Positions 7,491 to 15,506 of a DNA stretch of 64,000 bases are shown piece after piece; position 1 is the first letter of the stretch, and each line of letters starts with the position of its first letter. Under the pieces are notes generated by a model. That model did no database searches, had not been told where the DNA came from, and saw only the letters and a list, made by a program, of their open reading frames with translations. Position numbers and translations under genes: made by a program. Source of the DNA: Paraburkholderia sp. BCC1884 (GTDB lineage Bacteria; Pseudomonadota; Gammaproteobacteria; Burkholderiales; Burkholderiaceae); assembly GCF_900996225.1 (NCBI RefSeq), contig NZ_CAAJGL010000112.1, positions 62,001 to 126,000 of the forward strand, in the 5' to 3' direction.

Positions 7491-9077
7491 ATGGATCAGG
7501 ACAGCAACAAGGTGCGGTTTTCGCACAATGACGACAAGGTCGTCGTGATCATCGGGTCGGGCGCGGGCGGCGGCACGCTCGCCAACGAACTGGCGCAGAA
7601 GGGCATCAACGTGGTGGTGCTGGAAGCGGGCAAGACGCACACGCAAGGCGATTTCACCACCGACGAATGGGGCGCTTTCCAGATGCTCTCATGGCTCGAT
7701 AAACGCACGACATCGGGCACGTGGCGCATCGCCAAAGACTTTCCGACTCTGCCCGCGTGGATCTGCAAGACCACGGGCGGCACGACCACGCACTGGGCCG
7801 GCGCGAGCCTGCGCATCCAGCCGCACGAGTTCAAGGCGAAGACCACGTACGGCGATATCAAGGACGCCAATCTGCTCGACTGGCCGCTCACGCGCGCGGA
7901 ACTCGATCCGTATTACGATCGCGCGCAACAGAAAATGGGCGTGACGCGCACCAACGGTCTGCCGGGTTTGCCGGGCAACAACAACTTCAAGGTGATGTCG
8001 GCCGGTGCGATGAAAGTGGGCTACAAGGAATGCAATACCGGGCACATGGCGATCAATAGCGTGGTGCGCGACGATCGCGCGCATTGCTTCCAGCGCGGCT
8101 TTTGCTTCCAGGGCTGCCGCACCGGGGCGAAGTGGTCGACGCTCTATACGGAATTGCCGCGCGCTCAGGCCACCGGTCATATGGAATTGCGCACGCAGGC
8201 GCATGTCGTGCAGATCGAAACCGACGCGCGCGGCAAGGCGAGCCAGGTGATCTACTACGACAGCAACGGCAAATTACAGCGGCAGAAAGCGCGCATCGTG
8301 GCGGTGGCGGGCAATTCGATCGAAACGCCGCGTCTGTTGCTGAATTCGCATTCGAGCAAATTCCCGCAAGGGCTGGCGAACGGCTCGGGCCAGGTGGGCC
8401 GCAATTACATGCGCCATACAACGGGCTCGGTGTACGCGGTGTTCAACGACAAGGTGGAGATGTTCAAGGGCACCACGATGGCCGGCATCATCGAAGACGA
8501 AGCGGTGTTCAATCCGCAGCGCGGTTTTGCGGGCGGCTACCACCTGGAAACCGTATCGCTCGGCTTGCCGTTCTACGCGGCCTTTCTCAACCCGGGCGCA
8601 TGGGGTCCAACCTTCAGTCAGGCGATGGATCAGTATGCGTACACCGCGGGCATGTGGATCGTCGGCGAGGATATGCCGCGCGAGAGCAATCGCGTGACCT
8701 TGAACAGCGACGTGAAAGACCAGTACGGCCAGCCGGTTGCCAATGTACATTTCGACGATCATCCGAACGACGAAGCGATGCGTGAACACGCCTTCAAACA
8801 GGGCACGGCGGTGTACGAGGCAGCGGGCGCGAAGACGGTTTATCGCGTGCCGCCGTATCCGTCCACGCATAACCTGGGGACGGCGCGCATGAGCGCGCGT
8901 GCCGAAGACGGCGTATGCAACAGCTTTGGTCAGACGCACGAAGTGTCGAACCTGTTCATCTCCGACGGCAGCCAGTTCACCACCGGCGCGGCGGAAAACC
9001 CGACCATGACGATCGTGACGCTGGCAATCCGCCAGGCCGATCACATCGCGGCGCAGATGAACAAACGGACGGTGTGA
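7491..9077 (+). CDS. GMC-family FAD dehydrogenase, catalytic (alpha) subunit
   Basis: A 528-residue flavoprotein of the glucose-methanol-choline family, of the type found in membrane-bound gluconate, sorbitol and FAD-glucose dehydrogenases. The FAD motif GSGAGGG is at residues 22-28 and the C-terminal GMC signature (FTTGAAENPTMTIVTLA) is intact. Cysteines C199, C205 and C209 (CX5CX3C) match the cluster-binding loop that holds a 3Fe-4S centre in FAD-dependent glucose dehydrogenase. It carries no signal peptide and should hitch-hike on the Tat signal of the upstream small subunit. The multihaem cytochrome c subunit that normally completes the complex is not encoded next to it, so electrons must leave by a protein encoded elsewhere. 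The sugar or polyol substrate is unknown. Confidence 0.87.
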   Translation: MDQDSNKVRFSHNDDKVVVIIGSGAGGGTLANELAQKGINVVVLEAGKTHTQGDFTTDEWGAFQMLSWLDKRTTSGTWRIAKDFPTLPAWICKTTGGTTTHWAGASLRIQPHEFKAKTTYGDIKDANLLDWPLTRAELDPYYDRAQQKMGVTRTNGLPGLPGNNNFKVMSAGAMKVGYKECNTGHMAINSVVRDDRAHCFQRGFCFQGCRTGAKWSTLYTELPRAQATGHMELRTQAHVVQIETDARGKASQVIYYDSNGKLQRQKARIVAVAGNSIETPRLLLNSHSSKFPQGLANGSGQVGRNYMRHTTGSVYAVFNDKVEMFKGTTMAGIIEDEAVFNPQRGFAGGYHLETVSLGLPFYAAFLNPGAWGPTFSQAMDQYAYTAGMWIVGEDMPRESNRVTLNSDVKDQYGQPVANVHFDDHPNDEAMREHAFKQGTAVYEAAGAKTVYRVPPYPSTHNLGTARMSARAEDGVCNSFGQTHEVSNLFISDGSQFTTGAAENPTMTIVTLAIRQADHIAAQMNKRTV

Positions 9078-9229
9078 GGCAGCGCGAAAAGTGGGGGCCG
9101 GTATGCGGGTTCGAGGCGATTGTCGAGCCGCGCATGCCGGCGTATGTTGGCCTATGTCGGTGAAGCCGGCTTGGCGTGAGCGCGCCTCGCGCGGTGCGGC
9201 AATTTGCCTGAAATCAGGGAGTGAATGCC

Positions 9230-9592
9230 ATGTGTGGGGTTTACATCAACGCGGATCCGATTCTGTATGAATCGCGCACCCGCTCCTTGCGGATTCACGG
9301 CGTGATCACCACGGTCCGGTTGGAAAATCTGTTCTGGGACGTGCTGCACGAAATCGCCGCGCGTGAAAGCATGACGACCAGCCAGTTCGCCGTGAAGCTC
9401 TACGATGAACTGATCGCGTTGCGTGGCGAGATGCCGACCAACTTCGCCTCGTTTCTGAGGGTGTGCTGTTTGCGCTATCTATCGATGCGCACGGAGAAGG
9501 GCGTGACGGTGCCCAATGCCGTCTCCAGTGCGGCTCCGGAGATGGCCGCTGCGCTCAACGAAGCACGCCCGCGGATTCTGAAGACCGTTTGA
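9230..9592 (+). CDS. Ribbon-helix-helix domain protein
   Basis: A 120-residue protein beginning MCGVYINADPILYES, which is typical of the ribbon-helix-helix family (RHH_4) common in Burkholderia. The segment SLRIHGVITTVRLENLFWDV supplies the DNA-binding strand and first helix, and ARESMTTSQFAVKLYDEL the second helix. Such proteins bind DNA as dimers; the targets of this group are unknown. I use the ATG at 9230, which gives the conserved N-terminus; a GTG at 9221 is in frame upstream. The gene stands alone between the dehydrogenase operon and a small hypothetical gene. Confidence 0.75.
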   Translation: MCGVYINADPILYESRTRSLRIHGVITTVRLENLFWDVLHEIAARESMTTSQFAVKLYDELIALRGEMPTNFASFLRVCCLRYLSMRTEKGVTVPNAVSSAAPEMAAALNEARPRILKTV

Positions 9593-9710
9593 CGCGTGGC
9601 GCGTCGCAGTCTGGTTGCGCCGAAGTTAAAACGAGGCGGATAGACAACAGATGTGGGCATTCGCGCATGCTACGATGTTTCGCTCAATGCGAAGTCCATC
9701 GGAGACCTTG

Positions 9711-10091
9711 ATGCGTCCAGAGAGTGCCGCCCGTTTCGATGCGGAGTTTGCGCCGCGCATCGCCGAGGCTATCGCCGCGTGCTTCGCCACCACCGTGCAT
9801 ACCGAAGTGCTGCCTTACGGCGGTCACGGGCATCCCACGCGTGTGCGTATTCACGCCGCCCCGCTCGAAGAGCTGGGCCACTATCCGCACGCGTTGAATC
9901 TGTATCTGACCTGGGACAGCGACGAGATCGAGCGGCTCATGGGTCCGCTCGGGGAGGCGCGCTTCGCCGGCTATCTGGCGGCGCTGCCACGCAAACTCAC
10001 CGCGTGGAATCATGCGCGCGAACTGGACTTTCTCTCGCACACGCAGGCCGAGCCCGTGGCATTGATCGGCGGGCTCGACTTCGAATCGTAA
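9711..10091 (+). CDS. Small hypothetical protein, DUF5594-like
   Basis: A 126-residue soluble protein beginning MRPESAARFDAEFAPRIAEA. It has a central stretch (EVLPYGGHGHPTRVRIHAAP, then HALNLYLTWDSDEIERL) that I associate with DUF5594, a family largely restricted to Burkholderiales. There is no signal peptide, membrane helix or catalytic motif. The ATG at 9711 follows GGAGACCTTG; longer in-frame starts upstream lack a ribosome site. It is convergent with the chemoreceptor gene, separated from it by the GGCACM repeat. I know of no function for this family. Confidence 0.65.
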   Translation: MRPESAARFDAEFAPRIAEAIAACFATTVHTEVLPYGGHGHPTRVRIHAAPLEELGHYPHALNLYLTWDSDEIERLMGPLGEARFAGYLAALPRKLTAWNHARELDFLSHTQAEPVALIGGLDFES

Positions 10092-10099
10092 GTCGCTAG

Positions 10100-10220
<121 letters not shown>

Positions 10221-10247
10221 GGCGCTGGGCGCCCGGCGCCCGATGCT

Positions 10248-11828
10248 TCAGGCCGTCGCCGCCACTCTGAAGAACTTCACGCTTTGCACCAGCCCCGATG
10301 CCTTGTTCTGCACCGCGTCGGCAGCGGCGGCCGCCTGTTCGACGAGCGCCGCGTTGCTTTGCGTCACCTGGTCCATCTGCGTGACCGCGTCGTTGACTTC
10401 CGCGATGCCCGCGGCCTGCTCGACGCTCGCCGTCGCAATCGCCTCGACGATGCGTGTCACGCTGCCCGCGCTTTGCACCACACCGTCCATCGTATTGCTC
10501 GCGTGATTGATGAGTTGCGTGCCGGCGTCGATCGTGGCGACCGTCTCGCGAATCAGTGCCTTGATTTCGTGGGCTGCATCGGCCGAGCGTTGGGCGAGGC
10601 TGCGCACCTCGCTCGCCACTACCGCGAAGCCGCGCCCTTGCGTGCCGGCGCGCGCCGCTTCCACCGCGGCGTTGAGCGCGAGAATATTGGTCTGCGCCGC
10701 GATTGCCTCGACCACCGCGATGATGTCGACGATGCGCTTGGACGCCGCGTCGATCTGCCCCATCGTGCGCACCGCGTCGGTCATGACGGCACCGCCATCG
10801 CGCGCGGCCTGGGCAGCCGTTTGCGCAAGCGCGGTCGCTTCGCGCGCGTTAGTGGCGTTGCGCTGAACCGAATCGGTGAAGTGCTGCATCGACGCGGCGG
10901 TTTCTTCGAGCGAGGCGGCCTGCTGTTCGGTGCGCGCGGACAGGTCCAGGTTGCCCGCGGCGATTTGCTGCGTCGCCGACGAAATGGTGGTCGCGCCTTC
11001 GCGAATTTCGCCGACGATCTGCCGCAGGCGCTGGTTCATGTCGTTGAGCGCGACGAGCAACTGGCCCGTTTCATCGCGACTCGACACCGCTACGTCGGCG
11101 CGCAGATCGCCGGCTGCGACCGCTTGCGCGACACCCACCGCCTGCCGCACCGGCAGGGTGATGCTGCGGCTGAGGAACCAGACCGCGAAGCCGCCTACGC
11201 CGAGCGAGCCGAGCGCCACTGACAGCAGCAGGACGGACGCCACCGTATAGGCCTGCTCCGAGGCCGTACTCGTACGCACGCTGGAATCCTGCGCCTGCTG
11301 CATCACCGACGCGACGATGTCGTCGATCGCGGCAGTCGGCGCGCGGTCGATGCCTTTGACGAGACCGTCGACCACGTGCGCCGTATTCGGATCGGCGGCA
11401 TTGTATTGCTTGAGTGCCGAGAGATAGCTCTCCTGCAACGACGCATGTGTGTCGAGCGCCTTGTCGACGCCATCCACGTTGGCGCCCAATGCGCTCAACT
11501 GTTCCTTCAACCGCTGCAAGGCGGCGTGCGTCGTGCCGCTTTCGTTGCTGAACGCGTCACGGTATCTGGCGAACGCGGCCGGGTCTGCGCCACGCAGCAA
11601 CAGGTCCTTCCATTCCTGCACCTGCTTCTTGAATTCGACCTGCGCGACGCGTGCCGTGTCGGCGGCCTGCGCATACTGGTTGAGCGTCTGCGCCGATTGG
11701 ATCTGCAACGCGTGCGTGTTCGACAACGCATGCCAGCCTTCCAGGCCCACGATCATCGTGGCCGCGAGCAGGACAGCGCCAAGCAGCGCCAATTTGACGG
11801 CGATCTTCAGATTTCTATAGAACGTCAC
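10248..11828 (-). CDS. Methyl-accepting chemotaxis protein
   Basis: A 526-residue transmembrane chemoreceptor. It has an N-terminal membrane helix (about residues 10-28) and a four-helix-bundle-type periplasmic sensor of about 160 residues (family HMW_4HB/Tar-like). A second membrane helix follows (about 193-216, ending AVWFLSRSI), then a HAMP domain (about 217-270) and a long cytoplasmic coiled coil. The signalling tip is intact (VEAIAAQTNILALNAAVEAA, then ARAGTQGRGFAVVASEVRSL). The C-terminus ends VKFFRVAATA with no CheR-tethering pentapeptide. It should signal to CheA/CheW encoded elsewhere. The ligand is not predictable; the sensor has no PAS or Cache features. Confidence 0.92.
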   Translation of the reverse strand: MTFYRNLKIAVKLALLGAVLLAATMIVGLEGWHALSNTHALQIQSAQTLNQYAQAADTARVAQVEFKKQVQEWKDLLLRGADPAAFARYRDAFSNESGTTHAALQRLKEQLSALGANVDGVDKALDTHASLQESYLSALKQYNAADPNTAHVVDGLVKGIDRAPTAAIDDIVASVMQQAQDSSVRTSTASEQAYTVASVLLLSVALGSLGVGGFAVWFLSRSITLPVRQAVGVAQAVAAGDLRADVAVSSRDETGQLLVALNDMNQRLRQIVGEIREGATTISSATQQIAAGNLDLSARTEQQAASLEETAASMQHFTDSVQRNATNAREATALAQTAAQAARDGGAVMTDAVRTMGQIDAASKRIVDIIAVVEAIAAQTNILALNAAVEAARAGTQGRGFAVVASEVRSLAQRSADAAHEIKALIRETVATIDAGTQLINHASNTMDGVVQSAGSVTRIVEAIATASVEQAAGIAEVNDAVTQMDQVTQSNAALVEQAAAAADAVQNKASGLVQSVKFFRVAATA

Positions 11829-12226
11829 TGCGATTTTCCTCGGACTTGCGTTAATTCAGTTTGATCTGCGTGGCTGCGCTCGAAGCGATCGGGATCGCAA
11901 CGATGGCGACGCACGGCACGACGATGCACGCGCGAATGGAGGAGGACATGTCGGGAGTCTTTCGGAATAAGCGGTGAGCCATGGTCGGTGAGGCGGGCGC
12001 CTCATCCGCGTATACGGCTTGCGCAGCGAGGACTTGAGCAGGTTTTGATTTCAGTTTCTAACAATTCCCGGCAAAGCCGCTCGTGGCGGCGCGGCGCGAT
12101 GCTACACAATTTTTCTGCATGCTGCGGCGTTTTCACAGGGTGCCGGAGCAGCCTGCGAGAGCCCGGCATTCGGGCGCTGTCACGCGCTGTATTCATCTGA
12201 CGATAGCGCGGTGTTGCCGGCGACGC
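11829..12226. other. Intergenic region upstream of the chemoreceptor gene
   Basis: This is 398 bp between two minus-strand genes. The part next to the chemoreceptor must hold its promoter, though I see no clear -35/-10 pair. A 32-codon open frame on the minus strand (11851-11949, hydrophobic, MSSSIRACIV onward) has no convincing ribosome site, so I do not call it as a gene. No tRNA, repeat or terminator is evident. Confidence 0.4.
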
Positions 12227-13618
12227 TCACATCACCGGCGAATGCAGATGATGAGGATGCTCGAGTGTCTCGGCGACCACGCGCAATGCCTCGCCGCATT
12301 CGTCGCGTGTCTTCGAACCGCCGAGGCACAGGCGCATGGCGTTAGGCGGGTTGCCGTCCGTCGAGAAGGCGGCGCCCGCGACGGCGGCGATGCCCTGATT
12401 GCGCAATTGCAAGGCTAGTTCGGAGGCGCTCCAACCGCTCGCCACCGGCACGGGCAACCACAAATGAAAGCCATCCGGCTGCGCGTCGTAACGCCATGCT
12501 TCGAGCATGCGCGAGGCGATCGCCTGGCGCGCACGCGATTCGCTGCGAATCGCGTTGAGCATGTCGTGCGCAGTGCCGTCGACGATCCATTGGGTCGCGA
12601 GGGTCACGGTAAACGGACTCGCCATCACGGTGGTCGCGCGTAACGCACCGGCGAGGCGCTGCGTCTGCTTCGGGGTCGGCGCATGCAGATGCGCGACACG
12701 CAAGCCGGCGCCGAAGCTCTTCGACATGCCGGTCACGTAGTAGGTCAATTCGGGCGCGAAACTGGCGAGCGCATCCGGCGCGCTTTGCGGCAGCATCGCG
12801 TAGGCGTCGTCTTCGATGATCGGCACGCTGTAGCGCAACGCGACATCGGCAAGCGCTTCGCGGCGTTTGTGGGTGAGCGTCAATGTGCTGGGATTCTGCA
12901 AGGTGGGGTTGCAGTAGAACGCGCTCGGCTTGTCGGTCTTGCAGAGCGCTTCGAAGGCGTGCGCGAGTGGACCTTCATCGTCGCGCGGCAGCGCTTGCAG
13001 ACGCACGCCGAGTTGCGCGGCGATCGCCTTGATGCCCGGATAGGCGAGCGTGTCGAGGCAGATCGTGCCGCCCGGCCGAGCCAGTTGCGAGACGAGGGCC
13101 ACGAGCGCGCTATGGATGCCGGGGCAGACCAGCACGTTCTGCGCATCCGCCTGCGGCACGCGGCGTTTCAGCCACTGCGCGCCGGCATCCCTGTCGGCGG
13201 CCGAGCCGCCGAAGTCCTGATAGCGCAACAACTGGTACGGATCGCTGTCGGCCATCTGACGCGCCGCGGATTCGCGCAAACGGATCGCGAAATCCGGCGG
13301 CTCGGGCGGCGTGTTCATCGACATCTCGATGCTGCTGCCGCCCGCAAGCGGCAGCGTGGCCGTGCGCCCGCGCACGAAGGTGCCGCTGCCGGCGCGCGAA
13401 TCGAGCAAGCCCCGCTTGCGGGCCTCCGCATAGGCGCGCGCCACGGTCGTGTAGTTCAGTGCGAGTTCTTCGGCGAGATCGCGCAGTCCGGGCAAGCGGT
13501 CGCGCGGACGCAGGCGGCCCGTGGCGAGGTCCTCTTCGATCAGATCGGGAATCGCGAGATAGGCCGGCTTGCGGATATCGGCGAGACGTTTGATCCAGTG
13601 ATGCGTCGGGCTGTTCAT
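12227..13618 (-). CDS. MocR-type (GntR/aminotransferase fusion) transcriptional regulator
   Basis: A 463-residue PdxR/MocR-family protein. Residues 1-80 are a GntR winged helix (ATGRLRPRDRLPGLRDLAEE, then LALNYTTVARAYAEARKRGL). Residues about 130-460 are a fold-type I aminotransferase domain with the PLP lysine in YYVTGMSKSFGAGL. Such proteins sense PLP or its adducts with amino compounds. I start at the ATG at 13618 (MNSPTHHWIKRLADI); the frame is open for ten more codons upstream. It is divergent from the Nit1C cluster, and inverted CGATCAAT pairs at 13667-13688 and 13860-13887 flank the shared region, so it is a plausible regulator of the cluster. Sensing a nitrogenous metabolite of the pathway by PLP adduct formation is inference. 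Confidence 0.88.
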   Translation of the reverse strand: MNSPTHHWIKRLADIRKPAYLAIPDLIEEDLATGRLRPRDRLPGLRDLAEELALNYTTVARAYAEARKRGLLDSRAGSGTFVRGRTATLPLAGGSSIEMSMNTPPEPPDFAIRLRESAARQMADSDPYQLLRYQDFGGSAADRDAGAQWLKRRVPQADAQNVLVCPGIHSALVALVSQLARPGGTICLDTLAYPGIKAIAAQLGVRLQALPRDDEGPLAHAFEALCKTDKPSAFYCNPTLQNPSTLTLTHKRREALADVALRYSVPIIEDDAYAMLPQSAPDALASFAPELTYYVTGMSKSFGAGLRVAHLHAPTPKQTQRLAGALRATTVMASPFTVTLATQWIVDGTAHDMLNAIRSESRARQAIASRMLEAWRYDAQPDGFHLWLPVPVASGWSASELALQLRNQGIAAVAGAAFSTDGNPPNAMRLCLGGSKTRDECGEALRVVAETLEHPHHLHSPVM

Positions 13619-13666
13619 TGAGTTCGGCTTCCGTGCGAGGTGAAACACGCTGATCGGATTTTCATG

Positions 13667-13688
13667 CGATCAATGATCGGATTGATCG
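13667..13688. promoter_or_regulatory. Inverted repeat CGATCAAT-N6-ATTGATCG near the mocR start
   Basis: A perfect 8-6-8 inverted repeat about 50 bp upstream of the MocR-type gene. The overlapping direct repeat TGATCGGATT (13651-13660 and 13674-13683, 23 bp apart) resembles the direct-repeat operators reported for MocR regulators. The same octamers occur again at 13860-13887, beside the Nit1C promoter. Confidence 0.55.
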
Positions 13689-13733
13689 ACTGTGGTGAAT
13701 GACTGCACCACGCCGACACGGCCACGCCGTCGA

Positions 13734-13754
13734 ATCGCACCCGGCTGGTGCGAT
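13734..13754. promoter_or_regulatory. NtrC-type enhancer site GCACC-N5-GGTGC
   Basis: ATCGCACC-CGGCT-GGTGCGAT is a perfect 8-5-8 palindrome whose core GCACC-N5-GGTGC is the NtrC consensus. It is centred about 169 bp upstream of the start point predicted from the -24/-12 promoter at 13887-13902, a normal enhancer distance. A half-site TGCACCA lies 20 bp further upstream. It predicts activation of the Nit1C cluster under nitrogen limitation. Confidence 0.7.
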
Positions 13755-13859
13755 ATCGCGGCGCCCGAAGCGATGGCGCGGGACGCTGCGGTTCCACGCA
13801 AGCTTCGGACCTAAAAATTTTTTGTGTCGCACTTCGAATCGAGGCGGAATTGATTGCGG

Positions 13860-13887
13860 ATTGATCGCATTCTCGTGGCCGATCAAT
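13860..13887. promoter_or_regulatory. Inverted repeat ATTGATCG-N12-CGATCAAT before the Nit1C promoter
   Basis: ATTGATCG at 13860-13867 and CGATCAAT at 13880-13887 repeat the octamers seen near mocR, in the opposite relative orientation. The second copy touches the -24 element of the sigma-54 promoter. A protein bound here could block polymerase, so this is a candidate MocR control site. Confidence 0.5.
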
Positions 13888-13902
13888 GGCACGGGCGTTG
13901 CA
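13887..13902 (+). promoter_or_regulatory. Sigma-54 (-24/-12) promoter of the Nit1C cluster
   Basis: TGGCAC-GGGCG-TTGCA matches the RpoN consensus TGGCAC-N5-TTGCA at every defined position. Transcription should start near 13914, leaving a 5' leader of about 56 nt before the nitB ATG at 13970. An A/T-rich tract (13812-13825) between enhancer and promoter could help DNA bending. Confidence 0.75.
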
Positions 13903-13969
13903 TTGAGAGAAGCACGCACAGGATCACCGTGCGCTCACTTTTACTTAGCAAACCTGATCGGAGAGTGTC

Positions 13970-14452
13970 ATGCCAGCCGTCAACAAACCGCTGCATCAGA
14001 AAGGCGATTACCTGGTGGACTATGAAGAGAAAGTCTTCGAAGACGTCAAGGCCGAACCCGGCGAGAAGGCACTCGTCACGTTTCATACGGTCGCGTTCGA
14101 AGGATCGATCGGCTTCGTCAATCTGCTGCAGGCCACGCGGTTGCAACGCAAGGGCTTCGAGACGTCGGTGCTTCTCTATGGGCCCGGTGTCACGCTCGGT
14201 CTGCAACGCGGCTTTCCCACGCTCGGCGATGAAGCATTTCCCGGCCACCTGAACTTCAACAAGCAACTGATGAAGTTCATGGAAGAGGGCGGCAAGGTCT
14301 ACGCCTGCCGCTTCGCACTGCAGGCGCTCTATGGACACGGCGAAGCCTCGCTGATCGAAGGCATTCGCCCGATCAGCCCGCTCGACGTGCTCGATATCCA
14401 GCTGCTGCATCGCAAGGACAATGCGCTGATCATCCACACGTGGACGGTTTGA
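13970..14452 (+). CDS. nitB: MSMEG_0572/Sll0783-family nitrogen-starvation protein, first Nit1C gene
   Basis: A 160-residue cytoplasmic protein of the family named after MSMEG_0572, always found in the Nit6803/Nit1C nitrilase clusters. It looks like a DsrE-type fold: LVTFHTVAFEGSIGFVNLLQ opens like a DsrE domain, followed by SVLLYGPGVTLGL and a C-terminal LDIQLLHRKDNALIIHTW. It has none of the cysteines used by sulfur-transfer DsrE proteins at the expected place. It is the first gene after the sigma-54 promoter. In Pseudomonas fluorescens NCIMB 11764 the equivalent cluster has been linked to cyanide assimilation; the biochemical role of this subunit is unknown. Confidence 0.85.
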   Translation: MPAVNKPLHQKGDYLVDYEEKVFEDVKAEPGEKALVTFHTVAFEGSIGFVNLLQATRLQRKGFETSVLLYGPGVTLGLQRGFPTLGDEAFPGHLNFNKQLMKFMEEGGKVYACRFALQALYGHGEASLIEGIRPISPLDVLDIQLLHRKDNALIIHTWTV

Positions 14453-14471
14453 CGCGAGACGGGTGACCACT

Positions 14472-15506
14472 ATGTCCGACAAACGCATCGTGCGCGCCGC
14501 GGCAGTCCAGATCGCACCGGACTTCGAACGAAGCGGCGGCACGCTCGAAAAGGTCTGCGAGGCGATCGCGAAGGCGGCGCGCGAAGGCGTGCAACTGATC
14601 GTATTTCCTGAGACCTTCGTGCCGTATTACCCGTATTTTTCGTTTGTGCGTCCGCCGGTCGCTTCCGGCGCCGATCACATGAAGCTGTACGAGGAAGCGG
14701 TCATCGTGCCCGGTCCCGTCACGCAGGCGGTGGCCGAGCAGGCGCGTTTGCACCGGATGGTGGTCGTGCTCGGCGTCAACGAGCGCGATCACGGCAGCCT
14801 CTACAACACGCAACTGATCTTCGACGTGGACGGCCAATTACTGCTCAAACGCCGCAAGATCACGCCGACTTTTCACGAACGGATGATCTGGGGGCAAGGC
14901 GACGCCGCCGGTCTGAAGGTCGCGAATACGGCGGTGGGACGTGTCGGCGCGCTCGCGTGCTGGGAGCACTACAACCCGCTCGCCCGTTATGCATTGATGA
15001 CGCAGCACGAAGAGATTCACTGCAGCCAGTTTCCAGGCTCGCTGGTGGGGCCGATTTTCGCCGAGCAGATCGAGGTGACGATCCGTCATCACGCGCTGGA
15101 AGCGGGTTGCTTCGTGGTCAATGCAACCGGTTGGCTGAGCGAGGCGCAGATTGCCTCGGTCACCTCGGATACGAATCTGCAGAGGGCGCTGCGCGGCGGC
15201 TGTAACACCGCGATCATTTCGCCGGAAGGCCAGCATCTGGCGCCGCCGCTGCGCGAAGGCGAAGGCATGGTGATCGCCGATCTCGACATGGCGCTGATCA
15301 CCAAGCGCAAACGCATGATGGATTCTGTCGGTCATTACGCGCGGCCCGAACTGCTGAGCCTCGCGATCAACCGGCGCCCCGCGGAAACCGTGGCGCCGAT
15401 GCCGGCGTGGTCCACCGGTCCGTTCGACGAATACAACTCAACCGAAGGAGGGTGCGATGAACGCCAGCGAGACGCTGTCGGCAGAGAGCCGGCAATTGAT
15501 GACTGA
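14472..15506 (+). CDS. nitC: Nit6803-type nitrilase (Nit1C cluster)
   Basis: A 344-residue nitrilase that hydrolyses a nitrile C-N bond to acid and ammonia. The catalytic triad is complete: E47 (IVFPETFVPYYP), K129 (LLLKRRKITPT) and C163 (GALACWEHYNPL). The C-W-E-H-Y arrangement and the length are those of true branch-1 nitrilases such as Nit6803 rather than cyanide dihydratases. I start at the ATG at 14472; a GTG at 14463 is in frame. The 3' end overlaps the radical SAM gene by 50 bp, so translation is coupled. The physiological nitrile is unknown; alpha-aminonitriles formed from cyanide are the published suggestion for this cluster. Confidence 0.9.
   Translation: MSDKRIVRAAAVQIAPDFERSGGTLEKVCEAIAKAAREGVQLIVFPETFVPYYPYFSFVRPPVASGADHMKLYEEAVIVPGPVTQAVAEQARLHRMVVVLGVNERDHGSLYNTQLIFDVDGQLLLKRRKITPTFHERMIWGQGDAAGLKVANTAVGRVGALACWEHYNPLARYALMTQHEEIHCSQFPGSLVGPIFAEQIEVTIRHHALEAGCFVVNATGWLSEAQIASVTSDTNLQRALRGGCNTAIISPEGQHLAPPLREGEGMVIADLDMALITKRKRMMDSVGHYARPELLSLAINRRPAETVAPMPAWSTGPFDEYNSTEGGCDERQRDAVGREPAIDD

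Noticed and set aside
11851..11949. 32-codon minus-strand open frame with a hydrophobic stretch upstream of the chemoreceptor
   Set aside because: No ribosome site and no known relative; could be chance. Worth checking by ribosome profiling but not called as a gene.
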